Below, in pieces: positions 1 to 6,063 of a DNA stretch of 16,079 nucleotides (position 1 is its first letter; each line of letters begins with the position of its first letter). The stretch spans positions 9,388-25,466 of the forward strand of contig DHWG01000190.1 of assembly GCA_002413075.1 (NCBI GenBank). Reading direction: 5' to 3'. This stretch comes from Desulfosporosinus sp. UBA5188. Its GTDB lineage: Bacteria; Bacillota; Desulfitobacteriia; Desulfitobacteriales; Desulfitobacteriaceae. The notes beneath the pieces are model-generated. The model did no database searches. It was not told the origin of the DNA and saw nothing but the letters and a program-made list of their open reading frames with translations. The translations under genes were made by a program, and so were the position numbers.

Positions 1-51
1 CCCAGTTATTTGTGCCTGTAAGCGCGGTTGTCTATCGCTAAGTCATAAAGA

Positions 52-1737
52 TTACTTGATAAAGAAGGCACTTCCGACAGCAAGGCCTCCTTCTAAATAA
101 GCCACTTGAGAAACACCTTTACCTAGAAGCATGCGTGCCGCTTCATAGCCCCTAATTCCTAAACCACATACGGTGACAATTAATGAATCCGTGGGCACCT
201 CTTCCCAACGTTCTCGCAGCTCTCCTAGAGCAATAACCTTCGTCCCCTCAAGTGATAAGGGGTTTGCCGCGACTTCATCCGGTTCACGAATATCAAGAAT
301 ACAGAACTTTTCGCCTGCTTCTAAGCGTTTTAGTACAGCTTCAGCGGTGATCCCTTGCGCTACACCCAACCGAAGGTTTTCTAACGTTGTAGCAGCATGG
401 ATCAGTAAATCGATAGCCGTTGCAAAGGGTGGTGCATAGGCCAGATCGAGATCAATAAGATCTTCCACCTTAGCGCCAAATTTAAGCGCGGTCGCCAGTA
501 CATCAAGACGTTTAATGCTCTCCCCTACGCCACAAACTTGCGCGCCAAGCAAGCGTCCATTTTCCTGTTCAGCAATTAATTTAATGGTCACATTCGCATG
601 CATGGGGAAATAATGAGCAGAATCCGGTCCACTACTCACACTGGTCACGACCTTGTAGCCTAGTTTTCGAGCTTCTTCTTCGCCTAACCCGGTGCGGCCT
701 ATATTGAGATCAAAGGCTTGAAGCGCAGAGGTTCCTGCAACGGGCGCAAAGCGGGCGGGTAGTCCGGCGATTTGATCCGCAATGACACGACCTTGTTTGT
801 TGGCCGTCGAGGCTAGAGGAATATAGACCGGCTCCCCCGTCAGGAGATGCCGTTGTTCAGCACAGTCACCACCAGCATAAATTGCCGGATCATTTGTCCT
901 CTGATGCTCATCCACTTGAATAGCACCTGTGGTTCCAATTGTAAGGCCTGCCTCGCGGGCTAGTCCAACTTCCGGACGCACCCCAGTAGCAACGATCACC
1001 ATATCGGTTTCAATCGTGCCCTGTTCTGTAACGACGCGACACACATTTCCATCGGCATTCCCTTCGAAAGATTTCACCTTGCAGGAGAGTTGTAGATCAA
1101 TACCATGTCCCCTCATTTTTAGCTCTACCAGTTTGGACATGTCAGAGTCAAACAGCTTCGGTAAGACACGAGAATCCGCCTCACATAAGGTAACCTTTAA
1201 ACGCGGTCCAATGATGGCATCGGCTGTTTCCACGCCAATTAACCCGGATCCTATGACTGTAGCGTGTTTTATCTGCTTAGTTTTTATTAAATCTTTAACT
1301 TTCTGGGCATCATTGGGATGATGAAAGGTAAAAATCTGACCCAATTCAATACCCGAAATAGGTGGAACACTCGGCTTAGCTCCAGTCGCCAGAACTAAAT
1401 AATCATAAGCCAAGGTTTCCTCGAGACCAGTGACCAAGTTGCGCACTAAAACTGTTTTATTGTTCCTGTTAATCTTTATGGCTTCAGTTTGAATTAGAAC
1501 CTTAACATTTTTTTGTGCCTGGAAGAATTCTGTATCTCTCAACACGCCGTAAGCGGTATTCATCAAACCGTCTAATTTTGGCACAAAGTTCGCTACATAA
1601 AGGGGTAGTCCACACCCTCCGTAAGAGATGAGACTTCCCTTTTCTAGAATAGTGATCTCCGCATCTTGCTTCATACGCCTTAATCGTGCTGCCACTTTAG
1701 GACCGATTGCAACTCCACCGACGATAATTACTTTCAT
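52..1737 (-). CDS. CoA-disulfide reductase-like FAD/NAD(P) oxidoreductase with C-terminal rhodanese domain
   Basis: A 561-residue cytoplasmic flavoprotein of the CoA-disulfide reductase/NADH oxidase/polysulfide reductase group, fused to a single rhodanese domain. The N-terminal dinucleotide fold (GGVAIGPKVAARLRR, residues 7-21) binds FAD. Cys42 in SYGGCGLPLY is the expected single redox-active cysteine of CoADR-type enzymes. GSGLIGVE near residues 164-171 is the second (NAD(P)H) Rossmann motif, and IYAGGDCAE is the FAD-binding signature. The rhodanese domain covers about residues 455-561 with active-site loop CGLGIR, Cys524, which matches the active CxxGxR form. Known CoADR-Rhd fusions reduce CoA disulfide, CoA persulfide or polysulfide with NAD(P)H. 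The exact substrate here is inference. The GGVAIGP stretch departs from the usual GGVAGG. The ATG at 1737 follows a G-rich GGGGGA ribosome site. The gene is monocistronic as far as seen and lies divergent from sufCB behind a palindrome-bearing promoter. Confidence 0.9.
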   Translation of the reverse strand: MKVIIVGGVAIGPKVAARLRRMKQDAEITILEKGSLISYGGCGLPLYVANFVPKLDGLMNTAYGVLRDTEFFQAQKNVKVLIQTEAIKINRNNKTVLVRNLVTGLEETLAYDYLVLATGAKPSVPPISGIELGQIFTFHHPNDAQKVKDLIKTKQIKHATVIGSGLIGVETADAIIGPRLKVTLCEADSRVLPKLFDSDMSKLVELKMRGHGIDLQLSCKVKSFEGNADGNVCRVVTEQGTIETDMVIVATGVRPEVGLAREAGLTIGTTGAIQVDEHQRTNDPAIYAGGDCAEQRHLLTGEPVYIPLASTANKQGRVIADQIAGLPARFAPVAGTSALQAFDLNIGRTGLGEEEARKLGYKVVTSVSSGPDSAHYFPMHANVTIKLIAEQENGRLLGAQVCGVGESIKRLDVLATALKFGAKVEDLIDLDLAYAPPFATAIDLLIHAATTLENLRLGVAQGITAEAVLKRLEAGEKFCILDIREPDEVAANPLSLEGTKVIALGELRERWEEVPTDSLIVTVCGLGIRGYEAARMLLGKGVSQVAYLEGGLAVGSAFFIK

Positions 1738-1876
1738 GGTCAGTTCCCCCTTTAATTAATAGCTTAACTAAGTTTCTTAATAAGAACAAGAATCCCTAAT
1801 GAATATAAATTATAGACAACTGGAAAAAGATGCACAAACCTGCGCACCTAGCAGTCTTAAAACCGCGTCACCCTTT

Positions 1877-1925
1877 TTGGGCATATGCTCAATTTAAGTA
1901 TATCTAATGTCTTGTCATAAATCAA
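1877..1925 (-). promoter_or_regulatory. Promoter of the CoADR-rhodanese gene with palindromic operator at +1
   Basis: Read on the minus strand there is a -35 TTGATT (plus positions 1920-1925), a 17-base spacer and a -10 TATACT (1897-1902), followed directly by the near-palindrome TTGGGCATATGCTCAA (1877-1892 on the plus strand; one mismatched pair). The palindrome would cover the transcription start. The arrangement is the same as in the promoter of the DUF134 operon at 5903-5951: 27 of the first 28 aligned bases agree, the -35 block agrees, and the spacer between has mostly diverged. That pattern suggests conserved function. The bound regulator is inferred to be DUF134. Confidence 0.7.
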
Positions 1926-2011
1926 ATTTAAATTTTTCTAGCCAGGGTGGGCTATGTCGTTGAATAGACAATCGGTTATTCTTCTTGCATGGTTGTGACT
2001 TCTCTCCGTCC

Positions 2012-2058
2012 TTGGACATATGCCCATTTTAGTCTATCAAAGTTATGTCATATATCGA
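2012..2058 (-). promoter_or_regulatory. Third, weaker copy of the CATATG palindrome with possible promoter
   Basis: TTGGACATATGCCCAT (2012-2027) resembles the two stronger operators. On the minus strand a TAGACT hexamer (2031-2036) lies where their TATACT -10 lies, and TCGATA (2053-2058) is a 4/6 -35 with a 16-base spacer. It could be a distal second promoter or operator for the CoADR-rhodanese gene, or an upstream site acting on sufCB 226 bases away. The match is weaker than between the other two copies. Confidence 0.45.
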
Positions 2059-2108
2059 TACGAAATCCCTATTTTGCTTTTTAAGCACGCAAAAAATACA
2101 TTATAAAA

Positions 2109-2137
2109 TTAGATTACTCTTGAGAAAGGGTTATAAT
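2109..2137 (+). promoter_or_regulatory. Candidate sufCB promoter
   Basis: A perfect TATAAT lies at 2132-2137. With a 17-base spacer the -35 would be TTAGAT (2109-2114), a weak match. It would leave a leader of roughly 110 bases before the sufC start. The weak -35 fits an activated or low-level promoter, but this is a sequence-only guess. Confidence 0.4.
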
Positions 2138-2252
2138 GAGAAATGTGCAGAAAATAATGTCGCAAATAAAGTGTGAAAAGGGAGAGGAACTAGGGACTAA
2201 TTTATAGGATCATAGAATTTTTAACATGTGATAGCACGAAGGAGGAGTATTT

Positions 2253-3005
2253 ATGCTTGAATTACAAAAATTGTCTCTGGAATTAGATAGCGATAAGGGT
2301 ATTGAGATTTTAAAGAATATAAATATAACATTTTATGATAAAAAGATCTATGTCGTCACAGGGCCAAATGGCGGAGGTAAATCTTCACTGGCTAAAATCA
2401 TCATGGGAGTCTATAACCCGACCTCAGGTAAAATTCTGCTCGATGGACAAGACATTACGCAAATGATCATGACTGATCGAGCTCGCTTGGGAATAGGCTA
2501 TGCTTTTCAGAGTCCCCCTCGTTTTAAAGGGATAACCGTTAGAGATCTTCTCAAAATGGCCGCCTCACACAATCCTGAAAAAGTTAATATTTGTGATCTC
2601 CTCTATAATGTTGGCTTATGCGCGCAGGATTATCTGGACAGGGATGTGGATTCCAGTCTTTCGGGGGGAGAAATGAAGAGGATCGAGATTGCTACCGTGC
2701 TTGCCAGAAATCTAAAGATCGCCGTGTTCGATGAACCAGAAGCAGGGATCGATTTATGGAGCTTTCAAAAGCTCGCGGAAACCTTTAAAAATATTCACGA
2801 GCAATACGATACGACGATTATCCTAATTTCTCACCAGGAGCGGATCATGGAGCTGGCCGATGAAATAATCATCATGTCTAATGGAACAATCACGGCGCAA
2901 TCCGAACGAGATGTAATGCTTGCTGGAATTTTGAAGAACGATACTTGTTTGTGTAGTACAAATTGTGAGAAAGGGATTGGTAAAAATGCTGAATGCCTTG
3001 GATAA
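2253..3005 (+). CDS. sufC: SufC-like Fe-S cluster assembly ATPase
   Basis: A 250-residue cytoplasmic ABC ATPase that pairs with SufB-type scaffold proteins in Fe-S cluster assembly. Walker A is GPNGGGKSS (residues 37-45), Q-loop Gln86, signature LSGGE (136-140), Walker B ending D160-E161, and switch His194 in LISHQ. The sequence FDEPEAGIDLWS around Walker B is the SufC form and not that of a transport ABC protein. No permease gene is present, and the next gene encodes a SufB/SufD protein, which supports the call. The ATG at 2253 has an ideal GGAGGAG site 7-8 bases upstream. Its end overlaps the sufB start by 20 bases, so the two are translationally coupled. Unusual: a cysteine-rich tail with Cys232, Cys234, Cys238 and Cys248, beyond the normal SufC fold. 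Confidence 0.9.
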   Translation: MLELQKLSLELDSDKGIEILKNINITFYDKKIYVVTGPNGGGKSSLAKIIMGVYNPTSGKILLDGQDITQMIMTDRARLGIGYAFQSPPRFKGITVRDLLKMAASHNPEKVNICDLLYNVGLCAQDYLDRDVDSSLSGGEMKRIEIATVLARNLKIAVFDEPEAGIDLWSFQKLAETFKNIHEQYDTTIILISHQERIMELADEIIIMSNGTITAQSERDVMLAGILKNDTCLCSTNCEKGIGKNAECLG

Positions 3006-3906
3006 GTTGATGCTGGAGAAAGTGTCCGACCTTCACGAAATGCCCCAGGGGGCTTTCAATATCCGAAAAAACGGCCAAGGTGTGCAGCGTAATACCACCG
3101 CCAATATTGATATTGTCACCAAAAAGGACAAGTCGGGAATTGATGTGATTGTAAAGCCTTATACCAAAGGGGAAAGCGTTCATATTCCGGTGATTGTAAC
3201 CGAAGAAAACATAAACGATGTTGTCTATAATACGTTTGAAATCGGGGAATATTCAGACGTTGAAATCATAGCAGGATGTGGAATTCATAATTGCGGAGAC
3301 CACAAATCCCAGCATGACGGAATACATACCTTTTATGTAAGAAAAGGGGCAAAACTGAAGTATGTCGAGAAGCACTATGGTCAGGGTGAAGGAAAAGGAC
3401 AGCGTGTCTTAAATCCCAAGACAATTATTGAGGCAGAGGCGGGGTCCGTTGTAGAACTCGAACTAATTCAAATCAAAGGAATTGACCGTACAAAAAGAGA
3501 GACGGACATCAAACTTATGGGGGATGCTAAACTTGTGGTCACTGAACGTCTCTTAACCTATCTGGATCAAGAAGCGGAATCCAGTATTAATGTCGATCTA
3601 TCAGGCGAAGATTCTTCAGCTCAGATTATTTCACGGTCTGTTGCTCGGGACAAGTCCAAGCAAGTCTTCTACTTCGATTTAGCCGGGAAAAACAAATGCC
3701 GTGGGCATATCCAATGCGACGCTATTATTATGCAGAAGGCCGTAGTTCTTTCAACCCCGAGGATTTCCGCCTATCACAGTGAAGCCCAACTTGTGCATGA
3801 GGCTGCGATTGGAAGAATTGAATCCGAGCAGTTAACCAAATTGATGTCTCTGGGTTTCTCAGAGAAAGAAGCAGAGGATGCAATCCTCGACGGCTTTCTT
3901 AAATAA
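2986..3906 (+). CDS. sufB: SufB/SufD-family Fe-S scaffold protein (short, single-component type)
   Basis: A 306-residue SufB/SufD-family protein, shorter than E. coli SufB (about 495) or SufD (about 420), and the only such protein beside SufC here. It would form a SufBC-type scaffold in which SufB homodimerises. The C-terminal block, CRGHIQCDAII (Cys238, Cys244) then HEAAIGRIESEQLTKLMSLGFSEKEA in two parts (His271, Glu272), matches the conserved core of the family. It carries both a SufB-like Cys and a SufD-like His in one chain. A GCGIHNCGDH motif (Cys98, Cys103) precedes the beta-helix core. I chose the ATG at 2986 because GAGAAAGGGA lies about 9 bases upstream; an in-frame GTG at 2965 is possible. 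The gene overlaps sufC. No sufS, sufU or sufE lies nearby. This fits the two-gene 'minimal SUF-like' arrangement known from archaea and clostridia. Confidence 0.85.
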   Translation: MLNALDKLMLEKVSDLHEMPQGAFNIRKNGQGVQRNTTANIDIVTKKDKSGIDVIVKPYTKGESVHIPVIVTEENINDVVYNTFEIGEYSDVEIIAGCGIHNCGDHKSQHDGIHTFYVRKGAKLKYVEKHYGQGEGKGQRVLNPKTIIEAEAGSVVELELIQIKGIDRTKRETDIKLMGDAKLVVTERLLTYLDQEAESSINVDLSGEDSSAQIISRSVARDKSKQVFYFDLAGKNKCRGHIQCDAIIMQKAVVLSTPRISAYHSEAQLVHEAAIGRIESEQLTKLMSLGFSEKEAEDAILDGFLK

Positions 3907-3953
3907 AGTAACGTCTACGTCTCAAAGCCACATTAAGAAGATAAAGAATAAAG

Positions 3954-3995
3954 AAGACCAGGAATCTATGCTTATGAGCATAGATTCCTGGTCTT
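3954..3995. terminator. Strong bidirectional terminator between sufB and mrp
   Basis: A 19-base-pair perfect stem (3954-3972 with 3977-3995) has a 4-base loop TATG. T-rich DNA follows on the plus strand (TTCTTTTAT), and an A-rich run precedes it, giving T-rich DNA on the minus strand. It sits between convergent sufB and the Mrp gene and would end both transcripts. Confidence 0.9.
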
Positions 3996-4007
3996 TCTTT
4001 TATAAAC

Positions 4008-4862
4008 TTAGGCTGGTTTTTTATCGCTGGCAATCTTAATTTGTTCTGCCAAACGTTTAGCAATCTCATCGAATGCTGGGGATTGATAATCCTCAATTTT
4101 ACCAACATCTGATAAGGCAGCCAAAACAGGATCAATAGCTAGTTCTCCCAAGAAAGGAATAGAATTACGCTTAGCGTCTTCCTCGCCTTTTGGTTTGCCA
4201 AAAATCTCTATCTTCTTCTTGCAATCCGGACATTGGACATACGCCATATTCTCAATCAACCCATAAATTGGGGGTTCATAGTTGCGCACCATTTTTATTG
4301 CTTTACGCACCACCATATTAGCTAAGGCCTGTGGACTCGTCACCATAACACTTCCACTGATTGGTAATGCTTGGAATACGGTGATAGGCACATCCCCCGT
4401 CCCAGGAGGCATGTCGATCAACAGATAATCCAATTCGCCCCAAATTACATCCGTCCAAAACTGAGTCACAATTTGGGAAATTAGTGGGCCACGCAAGATA
4501 ACTGGGTCATCTTCAGTTTCTGTCATAAGATTTAATGACATTAATTTAATACCATCACGGCTTATTGAAGGAAGTATACCCACCTTATTGACCCCGGCTC
4601 TTGCTGTTACACCGAAGATTTTCGGAATACTTGGGCCAGTTATGTCAGCGTCCAACACCCCTACTTTATACCCTTGACGCATCAGGCTCACCGCTAACAT
4701 ACTTGTGACGGAAGATTTTCCGACGCCACCTTTGCCGCTCATGACTGCGATTACTTTACCAACATGGCTCGCTTTTTGGGCATCTGAAACTTTAGGTTCA
4801 CTCGAACAACTATCAGTGGTACATGTCCCTGCTGCCGAACAGCTATTACACGACTCGCTCAA
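4008..4862 (-). CDS. Mrp/ApbC (Nbp35-like) Fe-S carrier P-loop ATPase
   Basis: A 284-residue cytoplasmic ATPase of the Mrp/ApbC/Nbp35 group, which binds and transfers Fe-S clusters. The deviant Walker A GKGGVGKSS is at 43-51, the DADITGPS switch I region at 71-78 and IDMPPGTGD at 149-157. Cys211 and Cys214 (CPDC) form the CxxC that bridges a cluster between subunits. An N-terminal extension with Cys5, Cys8, Cys14 and Cys19 resembles the Nbp35-type ferredoxin-like N-terminus. The start is TTG, fixed by a strong AAGGAGG site 7-8 bases upstream; the first ATG lies well inside the fold. It is the last gene of the DUF134-NifX-like-Mrp cluster and probably also has its own promoter in the 123-base gap upstream. 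Confidence 0.92.
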   Translation of the reverse strand: MSESCNSCSAAGTCTTDSCSSEPKVSDAQKASHVGKVIAVMSGKGGVGKSSVTSMLAVSLMRQGYKVGVLDADITGPSIPKIFGVTARAGVNKVGILPSISRDGIKLMSLNLMTETEDDPVILRGPLISQIVTQFWTDVIWGELDYLLIDMPPGTGDVPITVFQALPISGSVMVTSPQALANMVVRKAIKMVRNYEPPIYGLIENMAYVQCPDCKKKIEIFGKPKGEEDAKRNSIPFLGELAIDPVLAALSDVGKIEDYQSPAFDEIAKRLAEQIKIASDKKPA

Positions 4863-4920
4863 GGTAGTGCCTCCTTTTCAATCAACAAATTTTACCAATT
4901 TCTGACGTAACAACCCAATC

Positions 4921-4950
4921 ATTTTACTATTCTAATTCTTACTTTGTCAA
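4921..4950 (-). promoter_or_regulatory. Internal promoter for the Mrp gene
   Basis: On the minus strand a perfect -35 TTGACA (4945-4950) is followed after an 18-base spacer by TAAAAT (4921-4926). It lies in the gap between the NifX-like gene and the Mrp gene, 59 bases before the TTG start. It lacks the CATATG palindrome found at the operon's first promoter, so Mrp may be made independently of that control. Confidence 0.55.
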
Positions 4951-4985
4951 GTTAGTCTACCTGAATGGACAGATCTAAACGCTAC

Positions 4986-5354
4986 TTAGTGCTGATGTCC
5001 ATGGTCACCCTCATGATGTTGACAGACAGACCCGGTATTTACGAAATTCCCTGAGGCATAAAGCTTTGCCACATCAGCAACATTTCCAGAGGCCCCTGTT
5101 ACGACTTTCAATCCCACCGCATTAAGACCATTAATCATGCCGCCACCGATGCCGCCGCAGACGAGGACTTCGACTCCCTTGCTTTTGAACATACTCGCCA
5201 GACCTTCATGCTGATGCTGAAGTCCCGTTGCACTTAGAATTTCTACTTTGCGCGCTTCTTTTCCTTCGATTTCGAATACTGTAAAGGCTTCAGACTTTCC
5301 AAAATGGGCATTTACAACCTCACCATCACTAGGAATTGCTATCTTTTCAGACAT
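4986..5354 (-). CDS. NifX-like (dinitrogenase iron-molybdenum cofactor biosynthesis family) protein
   Basis: A 122-residue single-domain protein of the NifX/NafY/NifB-C-terminal superfamily, which binds metal-sulfur clusters or cofactor precursors. Family marks are the N-terminal IAIPSDGEVVNAHFGKS (residues 5-21) and VLVCGGIGGGMINGL (64-78), with Cys66 in the CGGIG loop. A His-rich tail follows (CQHHEGDHGHQH, 111-122), which suggests metal binding. No nif structural genes are present, so a role in molybdenum-iron cofactor assembly is unlikely. With Mrp and DUF134 next door, it more likely handles Fe-S or another metal cluster, as proposed for similar orp-type genes in sulfate reducers. GGAGGG lies 8 bases before the ATG. 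It is 45 bases downstream of the DUF134 gene. Confidence 0.85.
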   Translation of the reverse strand: MSEKIAIPSDGEVVNAHFGKSEAFTVFEIEGKEARKVEILSATGLQHQHEGLASMFKSKGVEVLVCGGIGGGMINGLNAVGLKVVTGASGNVADVAKLYASGNFVNTGSVCQHHEGDHGHQH

Positions 5355-5399
5355 AGTATACCCTCCAATTCATTAATTTATTTTTACCCAACCTTTACG

Positions 5400-5888
5400 T
5401 TAAGACTCTTCTCTACAGCAACCACTATGACCTTTCTCGTCCTGTTGACCACCACTACAGGTATGTACCTTCCGTGTGTCTATTCTCATTTTCTTCATGT
5501 CCCCGCACTTTGGACAGGGAATTTCAAACCCGTGTTTACCGCCCGCAGCGCACGGTTCTGCTTCCCATACGTTTCCACAATCAACACACTTGAACACCCT
5601 GTTTTTTATCAGATAGTTACCACCTCGTATTATTATAGGCCGCCCTTCGACTAAAGCCGTAGCAATTTTGGACCTAGCTGCTCCAAGGATTCTCTGAAAC
5701 GTCGCTCTGGAAACTCCCATGGCCTCTGCACACTCAGCTTGGTCCAAACCCACCATGTCCTTCAGACGGACGGCCTCTAATTCCTCAAGCTGAATGAATA
5801 CTTCAGGCCAACGTGACTGTCCCTGTGGGATAAACGTTTGGCTCACTATCGTCTCATCGATTAGACCACAACAACGCCGCCTTGACAT
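5400..5888 (-). CDS. DUF134 (UPF0251) predicted DNA-binding regulator with cysteine-rich C-terminus
   Basis: A 162-residue protein with the DUF134 signature. The N-terminus is RRRCCGLI; LEELEAVRLKDMVGLDQAE precedes a sigma-factor-like helix-turn-helix (about 46-77, AECAEAMGVSRATFQRIL), then VEGRPIIIRGGNY. The second half adds a probable zinc or Fe-S ribbon: Cys101-x2-Cys104, Cys113, Cys125-x2-Cys128, Cys144, Cys157-Cys158. Function in the family is not firmly established; DNA binding is predicted. I chose the ATG at 5888 because AGGAG lies about 8 bases upstream and the conserved family sequence begins there; the ORF extends to 5951 but that would include its own promoter. It leads the operon with the NifX-like and Mrp genes and has a perfect 16-base palindrome just before its ribosome site, consistent with autoregulation. 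The cysteine cluster could be the sensor. Confidence 0.9.
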   Translation of the reverse strand: MSRRRCCGLIDETIVSQTFIPQGQSRWPEVFIQLEELEAVRLKDMVGLDQAECAEAMGVSRATFQRILGAARSKIATALVEGRPIIIRGGNYLIKNRVFKCVDCGNVWEAEPCAAGGKHGFEIPCPKCGDMKKMRIDTRKVHTCSGGQQDEKGHSGCCREES

Positions 5889-5902
5889 TGTATCAGCTCC
5901 TT

Positions 5903-5951
5903 TTGAGCATATGCTCAATTTAAGTATATCCAACCTTGTCCTTAAAATCAA
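5903..5951 (-). promoter_or_regulatory. Promoter of the DUF134 operon with perfect 16-base palindrome
   Basis: On the minus strand: -35 TTGATT (5946-5951), 17-base spacer, -10 TATACT (5923-5928), then the perfect palindrome TTGAGCATATGCTCAA (5903-5918) where transcription should start. The palindrome ends only a few bases before the AGGAG ribosome site. Bound protein there would block initiation. The layout matches the promoter at 1877-1925. Confidence 0.8.
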
Positions 5952-6063
5952 GTTAGTGTATCAATTTTCCTTGTACTCGGAAAAATGCTCCATTCATGAC
6001 GTTCTTCCCATTGATCCACAGTCCTTTCCATAATGACTCATAATTCATGCGCTTCAAGTAGTT

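Larger units (their letters stand above)
1738..2252. other. 515-base divergent intergenic region
   Basis: This gap between the leftward CoADR-rhodanese gene and the rightward sufCB pair holds two copies of the CATATG palindrome and a candidate rightward promoter at 2109-2137. No convincing ORF, structured RNA, terminator or known riboswitch was recognised. The stretch from about 2138 to 2240 would be a long AT-rich sufC leader if the TATAAT at 2132 is used. Confidence 0.6.

Noticed and set aside
173..1321. Open reading frames on the plus strand inside the CoADR-rhodanese gene
   Set aside because: They are antisense to a well-supported flavoprotein gene, have no family resemblance and no good ribosome sites.
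2138..2252. Possible riboswitch in the sufC leader
   Set aside because: No conserved stem arrangement of a known class could be seen; the region is AT-rich with only weak pairing.
4986..5354. NifX-like gene as evidence of nitrogen fixation
   Set aside because: No nifHDK, nifB or nifEN is present, and single-domain NifX-like proteins are widespread in anaerobes that do not fix nitrogen.
5304..5654. 116-residue plus-strand ORF across the NifX-like and DUF134 genes
   Set aside because: It overlaps two genes with clear family motifs on the other strand and has no recognisable domain.
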